Assembly (NCBI RefSeq): GCF_029892425.1 | Contig: NZ_JARXWB010000020.1 | Location: 82,935 to 146,934 of the forward strand | Reading direction: 5' to 3' | Source of the DNA: Bradyrhizobium sp. BR13661 | GTDB taxonomy: Bacteria > Pseudomonadota > Alphaproteobacteria > Rhizobiales > Xanthobacteraceae | Length of the DNA: 64,000 nucleotides | Shown here: positions 18,297-27,173 of the stretch, one piece after another | Layout: every line of letters begins with the position of its first letter | How positions within the stretch are numbered: position 1 is the first letter of the stretch | Translations under genes and position numbers: made by a program | Notes under the pieces: model-generated | Told to the model about the DNA's origin: nothing | Databases searched by the model: none | The model's input: only the letters and a program-made list of their open reading frames with translations

Positions 18297-19196
18297 ATGG
18301 ACCATCTGGCCAGTATGCGAATACTTACCCGTGTTGTCGAACTCGGGAGCTTTTCGCGGGCTGCTTGCGACATGCAGATATCTCAGTCAACTGCCACCAA
18401 GCATATCGTTTGGCTGGAGACGCATCTTGGCGCACGTCTGCTAAACCGCAATACGCGAGGTATCAGCCTCACCGAGGAGGGAAGCGTATACTACGAGCGC
18501 TGTAAGACCGTGCTCAAAGAAGTTGACGACGCTGCGATCCATATCCGTACTCGGAACCAAGCGTTGTCTGGTACGCTTCGCCTCTCGACGTCTATCGCGT
18601 TTGGACGAAACGTGATCTCGCCGATGCTGATCGAGTTCATGCGAGAGCATCCAGATCTCAAAGTCGACATGACCTGTGAGGATGCGTACATCGATATTGT
18701 GGCCAGAGGGTTCGATGCTGCAGTCCGACTAGGGCGGCTAGTTGATTCCTCTCTTGGTGGACGTTACATCGGCAGTAATCCGTGGGTGATGATCGCCGGA
18801 ACAGGTTATCTCGATGGCCGTAACCGTCCTCGTTCTCCGAATGAGCTTCTCAAGCACAACTGTCTGGTCTACTCGAGTGTGCAAGGAGATGCTGTGTGGC
18901 AGCTCAGCCGGCAGGGCAGTGAGACGTGCTCTATCGTTGTGCATGGCTCACTACGCTCGAACAATTTGTCGACGCTGTTGTCAGCTGTGCAATCAAATCT
19001 CGGAATCGCGATTGTCCCGCGGTATCTGGCTTCGCCTGCTTTGAAGTCGGGCAAGGTGGTGCCAATCCTCGAAGACTACGCATTGCCTGAGCAAGAAATT
19101 CACGCAGTGCTCCCGTCGCCAAAGTTTGTCCCGCAACGGGTCGCGGCCCTGATCAACTTTCTGATTCCGAGGTTCAAGGGTCCTTGGTGGAAATGA
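18297..19196 (+). CDS. LysR-family transcriptional regulator (CrgA/YafC-like subgroup)
   Basis: LysR-type regulator, 299 aa from the ATG at 18297 with GGAG about 10 nt upstream; the in-frame start at 18246 adds an uncharacteristic leader. The HTH reads MRILTRVVELGSFSRAACDM, then SQSTATKHIVWLE, RLLNRNTRGISLTEEG in residues 1-70, the pattern of the AaeR/DsdC-like YafC group that often controls efflux or detoxification genes. The effector domain contains GFDAAVRLGRL near 140. It lies between the gcl operon and the TorT-like transporter operon, 501 bp upstream of the latter and in the same direction, so its target is unclear. Confidence 0.92.
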   Translation: MDHLASMRILTRVVELGSFSRAACDMQISQSTATKHIVWLETHLGARLLNRNTRGISLTEEGSVYYERCKTVLKEVDDAAIHIRTRNQALSGTLRLSTSIAFGRNVISPMLIEFMREHPDLKVDMTCEDAYIDIVARGFDAAVRLGRLVDSSLGGRYIGSNPWVMIAGTGYLDGRNRPRSPNELLKHNCLVYSSVQGDAVWQLSRQGSETCSIVVHGSLRSNNLSTLLSAVQSNLGIAIVPRYLASPALKSGKVVPILEDYALPEQEIHAVLPSPKFVPQRVAALINFLIPRFKGPWWK

Positions 19197-19697
19197 AGAT
19201 CTGCCAGGTTGCGCAACCCCGACGCTTTGAGAAGCGCGACTATTCTTCAGTCGAATAATTGATATCGACGAGCTGCTAGTAGCGGTTGCTTTGCTCTGTT
19301 GAACAGTCCCCGCGGGGCGGTGCCGGCGATACATCTTCCAAGTCTTTGCGGTCGTCATCACGCATGCTCATCGGCATTTCAAGAAACTCGATCATTATTC
19401 AAAGACGCCGCCGTTTTCTTGCGGCAGATGAAGCAATTAGCGGCTTAGCCAAACGCTCCAGAATGTCGGCTTGCTGCGCGATGTTGCAGCGCCGGCCTTA
19501 GTTTCACTCGCCATTCAGGGCGCTGCAAACTTGCAGCTCGTGAGAGCGTGGCTCAAATAGCAAGCGAAGGGCCAGACACAATTGTACGCAATTTAGAATC
19601 CAGTTGTGGCCTCCAGTTGGATGCAGTATTGTGTCCAAAATAATAACGGGCGCAAAAGCCGCCGCATCACAGGAAACGCGATCGAGAGGGAAAACCA
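19197..19697. other. Regulatory region upstream of the TorT-like operon
   Basis: About 500 bp without a recognisable gene. The last 120 bp are AT-rich and carry the operator-like motifs listed separately. The palindrome CCCCGCGGGG lies near 19309. Confidence 0.35.
19577..19640 (+). promoter_or_regulatory. Operator/promoter-like motifs upstream of the TorT-like operon
   Basis: The segment includes ATTG-N4-CAAT (19581-19592) and TTGGATGCA-N2-ATTGT (19617-19632), followed by GTCCAAAA. The second motif recurs exactly, including its N2 spacer, at 41008-41023 upstream of the chemoreceptor gene. Both copies are 60-66 nt from their start codon. GCAGTATTGTGTCCAAAA also resembles GCAGTAATTGTTTCCAAAA at 28921-28939. 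These shared sites suggest common regulation, possibly by the neighbouring GntR proteins (inference). Confidence 0.5.
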
Positions 19698-20747
19698 ATG
19701 GGCTTTAGGAAATCTGCGCTAATCGTAGCGGCCGGCTTGTCCTGCATTGCAACAACCGATAGCCAAGCTGCCGATTGGTGGCCTGCAAAGGTATACGACC
19801 AGGGAAAGGGCGGCGCCGAAGTTGAGTATGTGCCGCTTCCGAAGGCTGAGAAGCAGTGGAACCTTTGTGTCCTCTTTCCTCACGTAAAGGACAGCATCTG
19901 GGTTGCCGCGGCCTACGGGGTTGTTGAAGAGGCGAAGCGACAGGGGGTCAAAATGACCCTTTTTCAGGCCGGGGGCTACGATAGCCTTCCCAAACAAATC
20001 TCTCAATTTGACGATTGCGTCGCAGCCAAGGCGGACGTGATCATTACAGGAGCGATCTCCGAAGCGGGGATGGCTAAGAAGTTTCAAGAGGGGCTCGACA
20101 AGAGTATCCCCCAAGTTGCGCTGATTAACCCGGTAGCAAATGCTCCGGTAACAGCAAAAGTGTCGGTGGACTACCCGACCATGGGGGGGCTCGCAGCCCA
20201 ATATGTGCTCGATAATTTGCAAGGCAAACCGGCGCAGGTCGCGACGTTTCCTGGTCCACAAGGTGCCGGTTGGCCGGAAGCCTTCCTGAAAGGTTTCGAA
20301 GAGAAGCTGAACGGGACACCGGCGAAAATCGTCGACACGAAATGGGGCGATACCGGAGTCGCCGTCCAGCTAAGGCTCATTGAGGATTCTCTTCAGACCT
20401 ACCCAGATGTGTCGGTCATCTGGGCGAACCCGCCTGCTATTGAGGCGGCAGTCAGCGCGGTGAACGACATCGGCAAGCGGGGCAAGATCGACTTGATCGC
20501 GGAAAACGAGAACCAGGCGATGCTAAATTTTCTTCGCACCGGTGATGTGAAGGGGTTTGCGACGCTTGCTCCAGTTCTCGAAGCGCGAATTGCCGTCGAT
20601 ACGGCTGTTCGAATCCTTGAAGGAAAGCCCTACGTCAAGTCTCCGATGATTGTGCCAACGATGGTGACCAAATCGAATATCGACAAGGTCAATCTCGACA
20701 ACATCTTCTCGCCGGTCGATTGGAAGCCTGTTTACTCAGTGAATTGA
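19698..20747 (+). CDS. TorT-like periplasmic substrate-binding protein
   Basis: Periplasmic binding protein of type 1 fold, 349 aa, most like the TorT (TMAO sensor) branch of the ribose-binding family. The signal peptide covers about residues 1-25, ending near DSQA before ADWWPAKVYD. A TorT-type N-terminus follows: AEVEYVPLPKAEKQWNLCVLFPH, then VKDSIWVAAAYGVVEEAKRQGV and FQAGGY. Ligand-contact regions typical of the family, GAISEAGM and GPQGAGWPEAFLKGF, can be seen. The gene is followed by a hairpin and then by a complete RbsA-RbsC-RbsC transporter, so it probably serves as the receptor for that importer. TorT proteins bind small amine oxides, but no TorS sensor kinase is present. Ligand unknown. 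Confidence 0.85.
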   Translation: MGFRKSALIVAAGLSCIATTDSQAADWWPAKVYDQGKGGAEVEYVPLPKAEKQWNLCVLFPHVKDSIWVAAAYGVVEEAKRQGVKMTLFQAGGYDSLPKQISQFDDCVAAKADVIITGAISEAGMAKKFQEGLDKSIPQVALINPVANAPVTAKVSVDYPTMGGLAAQYVLDNLQGKPAQVATFPGPQGAGWPEAFLKGFEEKLNGTPAKIVDTKWGDTGVAVQLRLIEDSLQTYPDVSVIWANPPAIEAAVSAVNDIGKRGKIDLIAENENQAMLNFLRTGDVKGFATLAPVLEARIAVDTAVRILEGKPYVKSPMIVPTMVTKSNIDKVNLDNIFSPVDWKPVYSVN

Positions 20748-20755
20748 GCGAGCAG

Positions 20756-20779
20756 CGACTGCATCAATCGGTGCAGTCG
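20756..20779. terminator. Hairpin between binding-protein and ATPase genes
   Basis: CGACTGCA at 20756-20763 pairs perfectly with TGCAGTCG at 20772-20779 (8-nt loop). There is no T-run. It sits just after the stop codon of the binding protein gene; such structures commonly protect the upstream mRNA so the receptor is made in excess over the transporter. Confidence 0.5.
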
Positions 20780-20815
20780 TCCGCTTCAGTTGATTGATAA
20801 TTAGGAAGCTGACTG

Positions 20816-22405
20816 ATGACAAATCTGACGAGCGCGCTGTCAGGTGCGCCTGTGCGGAATGACGCATGCCGCGGGCAAGAGTTGGTTCGTCTCACGGGAA
20901 TCACTAAAAGGTTCCAGGGTGCGACCGCACTTGACGGAATAGACTTCGACCTTCGCTCGGGTGAGGTTCACGTTCTTTTCGGCGAGAATGGTGCCGGAAA
21001 ATCTACGCTGATAAACGTCATCTCCGGAACGTTCTTGCCTGACGCGGGCTCATATTTTTACGCCGACGACGAGATCCGTAACCTGACTCCGGCGCATGCC
21101 CGAGCAATTGGCATCTGTCTCGTATTCCAGGAGTTCAGTCTCGTCAGCCAATTGAGCGTAGAGAAGAACCTGTTTCTCGGGCGCGAAATGACCGTCGGTC
21201 GCACTTGGCTGGACAGGCAGCGGATGCGCGGCATTGCCCTTGAGACGTTACGCAAACTCAAATTCGACATCGATATTGATGCTCTCGTCGGGAATTTGTC
21301 GCGTGCTCAGCAGCAAATGGTCGAAATCGCGAAGGCACTCCTAAACGAACCCCGAGTCCTAATTCTTGATGAGCCAACCGCCTCTCTCACTGAAGCTGAA
21401 ACAGAAACACTCTTTGAGCTCATTGGTCGGCTGAAGGTGCAGGGGGTAGGTATCATCTACGTCTCTCATCGAATGCAGGAGATTCGTCGGCTGGCGGATC
21501 GAGTGACGGTTCTACGCGACGGAAAGAAGATCTCAACCGTCGAGGCATCGCAGGCGTCGGATGACGAGCTAGTGACCCTTATGACGGGTCGGCGAATCGA
21601 GCATCTTTTCCCAATTATTGAGCAGAATCCTGGGGCCGTGCGCGTGGCGGTCAAGAACCTTTGCTTGTCCGCTGGTGGGGTTACGAACGCAGAACTGGAA
21701 TTGCGCTCCGGCGAGATCATTGGAGTCGGCGGCTTGGTGGGGAGCGGAAAGTCGGAGTTTGTCCGCGCGATCTTTGGTTTGGAGCCGATCCTGTCTGGTT
21801 CGATCCTTGTCGACGACGAAGTCATCTTGCAACCATCTCCTGCCCAGATGCTGGCCCGTGGGATCTGCTATTTCCCTGCAGATCGTGTTGCGGAAGGGTT
21901 GGCCTTGCAGAGGTCAATTCGAGAAAACGCATCTATCACCGCCCTCGATCTGCCCTCCTTCTCGAATGGCTGGTTCTTGCGAGAAAGCAGAGAGAAGGCC
22001 GAGATCGGAAAGATCGCAGCCGATCTCAAGATCAAGCCGAACCGCATAGAGATGGGCGTCGGGAATCTATCCGGTGGCAATCGCCAAAAAGTGGTCTTGG
22101 CGCGGGGGCTGGCTCGGCCGACGAGTGTCTTCTTGTTTGAGGAGCCAACCGTCGGCGTCGATGTCGGCGCAAAACTTGAGTTCTATCAGACGTTGAAGCG
22201 GTTGGCCGAAGGCGGGGGAGCGGTCCTACTTGTTTCGTCCGACTTGCCCGAGCTCCTTCATCTCTCGCATCGATTGCGCATCTTCAGTAGAGGCAAAATG
22301 GTTGCTGACCTCGTAGGACAAGACATTACCGAGAAGGCGGCACTGTCGCACTTTTTTATACGTCCCGAAGGGGCCGTCCAGGTGATTTCAGGGGAGATCG
22401 AGTGA
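20816..22405 (+). CDS. Sugar-type ABC transporter ATP-binding protein (RbsA-like, two ATPase domains)
   Basis: Tandem ABC ATPase of the RbsA/MglA/XylG class, 529 aa. Domain 1: Walker A GENGAGKST (residues about 56-64), signature region NLSRAQQQMVEIAKAL (the degenerate form normal for domain 1), Walker B VLILDEPTASL. Domain 2: Walker-A-like VGGLVGSGKSE (about 302-312), signature NLSGGNRQKVVLARGL, and VFLFEEPTVGVDVGA. The second domain carries FLFEEPT in place of the usual LILDEPT, as in many RbsA proteins. It energises the two permeases encoded downstream. The next start overlaps its stop (GTGA). Confidence 0.93.
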   Translation: MTNLTSALSGAPVRNDACRGQELVRLTGITKRFQGATALDGIDFDLRSGEVHVLFGENGAGKSTLINVISGTFLPDAGSYFYADDEIRNLTPAHARAIGICLVFQEFSLVSQLSVEKNLFLGREMTVGRTWLDRQRMRGIALETLRKLKFDIDIDALVGNLSRAQQQMVEIAKALLNEPRVLILDEPTASLTEAETETLFELIGRLKVQGVGIIYVSHRMQEIRRLADRVTVLRDGKKISTVEASQASDDELVTLMTGRRIEHLFPIIEQNPGAVRVAVKNLCLSAGGVTNAELELRSGEIIGVGGLVGSGKSEFVRAIFGLEPILSGSILVDDEVILQPSPAQMLARGICYFPADRVAEGLALQRSIRENASITALDLPSFSNGWFLRESREKAEIGKIAADLKIKPNRIEMGVGNLSGGNRQKVVLARGLARPTSVFLFEEPTVGVDVGAKLEFYQTLKRLAEGGGAVLLVSSDLPELLHLSHRLRIFSRGKMVADLVGQDITEKAALSHFFIRPEGAVQVISGEIE

Positions 22406-23427
22406 CCAGCACAGAACAACTAGAGACCCCGACAGCTCGGCGCAGCGTCAGGATTTCCGGGATCAGCCGAATTCCACAGGGAATCGTGCTTCCTCTTGCG
22501 CTTGTGGCGCTTGTCGTTGCGCTGGCGTTCTTTGAGCCGCGCTTCTTTAGCGCTGCAAATCTAGCGAACATCGCGCGGAACGCATCCTACCTCGCGATCG
22601 TCGGTACGGCGCAGATGCTGGTGATCATGCTGGGCGGGCTCGATCTGTCGATCGGCGTAACTGTAGCGCTTAGCAGCGTTGTCACGGCGATCACGATGAG
22701 CCATGGTCTAGCGTGGTGGCCAGAAAACGAAGTGCTGACCATTTTATTCGCTACCACATCCGCCTTGGGTGCAGCTGCTCTGGTCGGCTTACTCAACGGC
22801 ATGTGTATCGCGCGCCTCAATGCGTCGGCCTTCATGGTTACGCTGGGGATGTTCTCAGTCGTTGGCGGTATCGCATTCTACCTGACCGCGGGTATTCCGA
22901 TTTACGGTCTTGTACCCGAGTTCATACAAGGGTTAGGGCGCGGTACCGTCGCAGGGGTGCCCGTCGCTGTCCTTATTGCCATCGCTGTAGTGTTAACTGC
23001 ATACCTTGTGCAAAACCACACGAGATTTGGCCGCCACCTCTACGCGATCGGCGGAAACGCGCACGCGGCGCGCGTCTCTGGTGTTCCTACCCAGCTGTAC
23101 ACGGTGATCGCCTACATCGTTTGCTCTTTGCTGGCAGGCGTAGCTGGCATCCTGATCACGGCGCGAATAGGTGCCGGCCAGGCGAACCTTGGCTCTGAAT
23201 ACATGCTGCAGAGTATCGGCGCCGCTGTGATTGCGGGGGTCTCACTGCGCGGTGGCGTCGGGCGCGTCGAAAGCCTTTTGCTGAGTAGCATTTTCCTCAC
23301 GGTCTTTGCGAACGCGATGAACCTTAGTCGCATAGATAGCAAAATCCAGACGATCGTCTTCGGCGTTGTCCTTCTGAGTGCAGTGATGCTTGACCGTACC
23401 AAGCGCGGCGGTGGATCCAATGACTGA
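22402..23427 (+). CDS. ABC transporter permease, RbsC-like (first)
   Basis: Integral membrane permease of the BPD_transp_2 family, 341 aa, with about nine to ten hydrophobic segments. The GTG at 22402 overlaps the ATPase stop. Characteristic stretches are FFSAANLANIARNASYLAIVGTAQMLVIMLGGLDLSIG, LNGMCIARLNASAFMVTLGM, GRHLYAIGGNAHAARVSGV and IGAAVIAGVSLRGGVGRV near residue 275. It forms the membrane channel with the second permease as a heterodimer. The ATGA overlap with the next gene implies translational coupling. Confidence 0.92.
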   Translation: MTSTEQLETPTARRSVRISGISRIPQGIVLPLALVALVVALAFFEPRFFSAANLANIARNASYLAIVGTAQMLVIMLGGLDLSIGVTVALSSVVTAITMSHGLAWWPENEVLTILFATTSALGAAALVGLLNGMCIARLNASAFMVTLGMFSVVGGIAFYLTAGIPIYGLVPEFIQGLGRGTVAGVPVAVLIAIAVVLTAYLVQNHTRFGRHLYAIGGNAHAARVSGVPTQLYTVIAYIVCSLLAGVAGILITARIGAGQANLGSEYMLQSIGAAVIAGVSLRGGVGRVESLLLSSIFLTVFANAMNLSRIDSKIQTIVFGVVLLSAVMLDRTKRGGGSND

Positions 23428-24418
23428 CATGTCGATACAGCAGAAGGGTTATGGTCAGATGGTGGTGGCGGTGCGTTCGTGGGTGAGCGCTCCACTTGTG
23501 ATTATTGTGGCTTTGACGATCTTGTTTGGCTGCGCACAGCCAAATTTTTTGACAATCCAGAACTTCGCAAACATCGCGATTCAGGCCAGTTATCTGACGG
23601 TATTCGCACTCGCACAAACATACGTAGTGATCGTAAGAGGGTTCGATCTCTCTCTCGGAACAAGCGTGTCGTTGATCAGCGTGGCAAGCAGTATGGCCAT
23701 GATGTGGTCTCTGAAGCTGTCTGGGTCAGCTAGTGCGGCGATTACAGCCGGCGTTCTTTTTGCTATCGGGTTGGGATTGATGATCGGCGCAGTCAACGGA
23801 TTTGCGGTGTCATATCTCCGCTTGAATCCGTTCGTTGTGACACTCGCAACGTTGAATATTTGCCTTGGCTTCGCTTCCACGATCTCCGGCGGATTCCAAA
23901 TCTTCAACTTGCCAGATCTCCTCAACCAGCTTTTCTATCAAGCACGGCCGATCGGAATTCCTGCGCCGGCGATGGTGACTATTGTCCTGCTGGCGGCCTC
24001 TTATTGCGTCTTCCGCTACACGCGGTTCGGAAGGGCGCTCTTCTTCATTGGAAGTAATCCAAGAGCAGCGGAGGTCGCGGGACTTCCTGTTCGGCAGTTC
24101 CTGCTTCTTGCGTACCTGGTTTGCTCGGCACTGATTGCCGTCGGCGCCATTATGCTAACGGCGAGGACTGGTTCCGGAGAGCCGAACCTCGGCGGCAATC
24201 TGATGTTGGAGAGCATTGGTGCTGCGGTAGTTGGTGGCGCTTCATTGCGCGGTGGCAGAGGTGGAATCAGCGCGCCGCTGCTCGGCGGCATCCTAATTAC
24301 TGTCCTGTCGAACGGAATGAACCTGACGCGGATCGACGGATATATCCAGCAAATCATTCTTGGACTGGTTATCCTGGCAACGGTCTTTGCCGATGCGATG
24401 CGGGCGGAGGCACGTTGA
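23420..24418 (+). CDS. ABC transporter permease, RbsC-like (second)
   Basis: Second BPD_transp_2 permease, 332 aa from the ATG at 23420, which overlaps the end of the first permease by 8 nt; an ATG at 23429 is also possible. It shares with the first the pattern NFANIAIQASYLTVFALAQTYVVIVRGFDLSLG, LNPFVVTLATLNI, RYTRFGRALFFIGSNPRAAEVAGLPV and LESIGAAVVGGASLRGGRGG. Two different permeases, not a homodimer, are usual for importers of the xylose/autoinducer-2/riboflavin-like subset. It closes the transporter block; the monooxygenase begins 70 nt later. Confidence 0.92.
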   Translation: MTDMSIQQKGYGQMVVAVRSWVSAPLVIIVALTILFGCAQPNFLTIQNFANIAIQASYLTVFALAQTYVVIVRGFDLSLGTSVSLISVASSMAMMWSLKLSGSASAAITAGVLFAIGLGLMIGAVNGFAVSYLRLNPFVVTLATLNICLGFASTISGGFQIFNLPDLLNQLFYQARPIGIPAPAMVTIVLLAASYCVFRYTRFGRALFFIGSNPRAAEVAGLPVRQFLLLAYLVCSALIAVGAIMLTARTGSGEPNLGGNLMLESIGAAVVGGASLRGGRGGISAPLLGGILITVLSNGMNLTRIDGYIQQIILGLVILATVFADAMRAEAR

Positions 24419-24488
24419 TGAACTGATGTGTCCAAGTCGGCTCTGTTTGTGATCCAACTCGATGTCTTGAAAGAAGAAGGAACGGAAT

Positions 24489-25784
24489 ATGGCGAAAGTG
24501 AATATTGTGGGGTCGGGGCCTGCTGGTTGCATTCTGGCTTACTCACTTCTTAGGGATGGTCACAAGGTGACCCTCTATTCGGATCGGACGCCAGATCAGT
24601 GGTTGAATCACTCCGCGCCAACTGGCACCGCATATCTCTGGGGAGAGACGATCGACATCGAGCGGCAGCTCGGCATGGACTTTTGGTCGTCGGACATGTT
24701 CGGTGGCCATGGCGTCTTATTCGACCTGGCGGCCCACGTTGGCGATGCGAAGCCAAAAACCATGAAGGGGTTGTTCGAATACGGCCGTGAGGGGTGCGGG
24801 ATCGACCAGCGCATGCGAGTGCACCGCTGGCTGGAAGATCTTGAGGGGAAAGGTGGCAAACTGGAGATCGAGAACGTTACGCCGGCGCGTCTCGATGCCA
24901 TTGCTCTGACCGGTGACGTCACGATCCTGGCAGCAGGCAAGGCAGACCTTGCGAACGCGATTCCGCGTGATGCGGAGCGCAGCACGTACGACAAACCGCA
25001 GCGTAATCTCTCCATGGCCATCGTGCGGAGTAAGTCCGGACGTCACGTCCGCGAGTGGTTTTCCGATCGATGGAAATACGTGCCTACGAAGTTCGATTTC
25101 TTCGCCGACGCCGGCGAGTACTTCTGGGTTCCGTTCCAACACAAGACTGCCGGTCCCAGTTATGCGGCGCTGTTCGAGGCTAAGCCAGGTGGGCCTTTCG
25201 ACCGGTTCAACGGTCTGAAGTCCGGCGAAGAAGTCACCGATGTGATCATAGACATTATGCGCAAGCACACGCCTTGGGAACGGCATATCGCCGACGACGT
25301 GGAATACATCTCCGAGGATCGACACGGCTGGCTGGTTGGTCGTTTTCCGCCCACGGTTCGCCAAGCATTTGGGCGGCTTCCCTCGGGCGGCCTTGTGATG
25401 CCGGTGGGTGATACGGCTATTGCCTTCGATCCAATTTGCGGGCAGGGGGGGAATTTCGCCAATCGAAGCGCAAAATTCATCGCCGATCGCATCACCGCAC
25501 ACGGCGACAGCAAGTTCGACGAAGTCTGGATGACGAAGGTCAACTATCTGCTTTGGGCCAAGTACGGAAACAACCAGTGCTTCTTCAATAACACGTTCCT
25601 CGAGAAGTTGTCGCCCGCGGCGCAGTTGGTCGTCGACACGAGCTGTGCAAATGATGACGCCGCTGATGCGCTGTACTATGGGTTTCCTCATCCGGAGACC
25701 ATGGTGCCCGCGATATCCGATATGAAGGTCGCGCGCACTTTCGCGGCGCGGCACGGCTTCTCTCATAAGGATTCCGGCGCATGA
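24489..25784 (+). CDS. StyA-like FAD-dependent monooxygenase (styrene/indole monooxygenase family)
   Basis: External flavoprotein monooxygenase of the group E (StyA/IndA) type, 431 aa. It uses FADH2 delivered by a partner reductase to epoxidise or hydroxylate a substrate. The ATG follows GAAGGAACGGA. The N-terminal dinucleotide fold is VNIVGSGPAGCILAYSLLRDGHKVTLYSDRTPD (residues 4-36); the YSDRTPD end corresponds to YTDRKPD in StyA. The middle has YDKPQRNLSMAIV, and the C-terminal FAD motif is VMPVGDTAIAFDPICGQGGNFANRS (about 310-334), matching the GD...DP..GQG..MA pattern. The overlap with a StyB-like reductase strengthens the call. The gene sits behind an ABC importer, so the oxidised compound is probably imported. 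Styrene itself would not need import, so an N- or S-heteroaromatic or sulfur compound is more likely (inference). Confidence 0.88.
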   Translation: MAKVNIVGSGPAGCILAYSLLRDGHKVTLYSDRTPDQWLNHSAPTGTAYLWGETIDIERQLGMDFWSSDMFGGHGVLFDLAAHVGDAKPKTMKGLFEYGREGCGIDQRMRVHRWLEDLEGKGGKLEIENVTPARLDAIALTGDVTILAAGKADLANAIPRDAERSTYDKPQRNLSMAIVRSKSGRHVREWFSDRWKYVPTKFDFFADAGEYFWVPFQHKTAGPSYAALFEAKPGGPFDRFNGLKSGEEVTDVIIDIMRKHTPWERHIADDVEYISEDRHGWLVGRFPPTVRQAFGRLPSGGLVMPVGDTAIAFDPICGQGGNFANRSAKFIADRITAHGDSKFDEVWMTKVNYLLWAKYGNNQCFFNNTFLEKLSPAAQLVVDTSCANDDAADALYYGFPHPETMVPAISDMKVARTFAARHGFSHKDSGA

Positions 25785-26293
25785 GTGCCCAGGCGGGTGG
25801 GTTCAGAGAGGCTATGGCAAACCTCGGTGCGGCTGTGAACGTTGTCACGTCCGCAGGTGACGCCGGGCGCGTCGGGTTCACCGCGACGGCGGTGTGTAGC
25901 GTAAGTGACACGCCGCCCATGCTTCTCGTTTGTATGAATCGGAGGAGTGAGCAGAACAACGTGGTGAAGCAGAATGGAACGCTTTGCGTGAACACGTTGA
26001 GTTCCGATCAAAAGGACTTGTCGGCTGTCTTTGCCGGCATGACCGAGGCTAGATCAGACGATCGGTTTTCGAAGGCCGCTTGGAATACCCTCAAAACTGG
26101 AGCGCCCGTTCTTGAGCGGGCGCTGGCTTCCTTCGACTGCGAAATCAAGAACGTCATAGAAGCGGGCACGCACAGCATATTCCTGTGCGAGGTCCTTGAG
26201 GTCGCTGTCGAGAGCCAGGCGAAGGGGTTGGTCTATTTCCAGCGTAACTACCACACGCTGTTCGGCACGCCGGCTGCATCGGGTCGAGGATAA
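25781..26293 (+). CDS. StyB/HpaC-like flavin reductase
   Basis: NAD(P)H:flavin oxidoreductase of the flavin_Reduct family, 170 aa, supplying reduced FAD to the monooxygenase encoded just before it. Its ATG overlaps that gene's stop (ATGA). Visible are FREAMANLGAAVNVVTSAG (residues about 8-26), the flavin-binding GFTATAVCSVSDTPPMLLVCMNRRS (about 32-56), TLCVNTLSSDQKDLSAVFAG (about 65-84) and a C-terminal HSIFLCEVLEV...LVYFQRNYHTL, all normal for the family. The order monooxygenase then reductase, with translational coupling, matches styAB. Confidence 0.92.
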   Translation: MSAQAGGFREAMANLGAAVNVVTSAGDAGRVGFTATAVCSVSDTPPMLLVCMNRRSEQNNVVKQNGTLCVNTLSSDQKDLSAVFAGMTEARSDDRFSKAAWNTLKTGAPVLERALASFDCEIKNVIEAGTHSIFLCEVLEVAVESQAKGLVYFQRNYHTLFGTPAASGRG

Positions 26294-26417
26294 GGATGGA
26301 AAGAGGGAGCGACGCCGGAGTTGGGTCGTACGGCGGGAGAGTCGCGGACCCACGAAAAGCGGTCATCAGGCGTTCCCAGGCCGTCCCCACATCGGAAATT
26401 TGCTCGATAGCGCGAAA

Positions 26418-27134
26418 ATGACCGAGTCAAAAACCAATAGAGGGGGAACTGAGCGAGAGATTCGGCGGAAGCTGCTGCAGGCCATCTTTGAGCAGCGAAT
26501 GCCGCCCGGAGTGCGTCTGCCGGAAGAGGCGTTGGCCGAAACATTCGATGTTAGCAGGACTGTCATCCGGCAAGTAATCGCGAGAATGGCGCAGGATGGC
26601 CTGTTGATTAAGAAGTCGAATGGCGCCACGTGCGTTGCGGCGCCTACCAAGCAGGAGATGCGACAGATCCTGACCGTACGAAAAATGGTCGAACCAGAAA
26701 TCGTCAGGGGACTAGCCCGCTCATATGGAGTGCTATCGTTCCAGGAATTGTCTGATCATCTGACGCTTGAGGATAACGCACGAAAGAAAAATGATCGTGC
26801 GACTCTCGTCCGATTGACCGGCGAGTTTCATCTGCACTTAGTTGAACTGACCAAGAACGAAATTCTTATAAAGCTGATCACCGGGCTTCAGGCTCTGACT
26901 TGCCTTGGAATTCTCTGCTACGCCGGAGATGACGATGCTTGTCCTGATGCAGACCATCGTCAAGTTTTTGATGCGCTCCAGTGCGGCAACGCTCAGGCTG
27001 CAGCCGACTTGATGCTGCACCACCTAAATCACATCGAGGAGTCGCTTTCACTGGAAGATGGCGCGCGCGAATTGACAGTGTCGAAGACGCTGGATTGGCT
27101 GAGCGTGAGATTCCGGGATGAGGTTCGAAGATAA
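26418..27134 (+). CDS. GntR-family regulator with FCD domain (paralog 1)
   Basis: GntR/FadR-type regulator, 238 aa from the ATG at 26418; upstream in-frame codons back to 26196 overlap the reductase gene and are not protein-like. The winged HTH reads RRKLLQAIFEQRMPPGVRLPEEALAETFDVSRTVIRQVIARMAQDGLL (about 15-62), and the helical FCD effector domain has VRKMVEPEIVRGLA near 88 and EFHLHLVEL near 134, with metal/ligand His positions at HRQ and HHLNHIEE. It lies inside the monooxygenase transcription unit, 124 nt after the reductase and 39 nt before the FAD synthetase gene. Three close paralogs follow within 5 kb. Confidence 0.93.
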   Translation: MTESKTNRGGTEREIRRKLLQAIFEQRMPPGVRLPEEALAETFDVSRTVIRQVIARMAQDGLLIKKSNGATCVAAPTKQEMRQILTVRKMVEPEIVRGLARSYGVLSFQELSDHLTLEDNARKKNDRATLVRLTGEFHLHLVELTKNEILIKLITGLQALTCLGILCYAGDDDACPDADHRQVFDALQCGNAQAAADLMLHHLNHIEESLSLEDGARELTVSKTLDWLSVRFRDEVRR

Positions 27135-27173
27135 GGCGGTAGGTTGCATTGACGACCTCTGGAGACGCATCGC

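Noticed and set aside
20816..24418. Riboflavin importer (RfuABCD-like), suggested by the linked FAD synthetase
   Set aside because: The receptor is TorT-like and not BMP/RfuA-like, and no kinase domain exists to turn riboflavin into FMN, so the idea is not supported beyond general similarity of the permeases.
24717..25766. 349-codon open frame on the minus strand
   Set aside because: It is antisense to the StyA-like monooxygenase and its translation has no recognisable domain.
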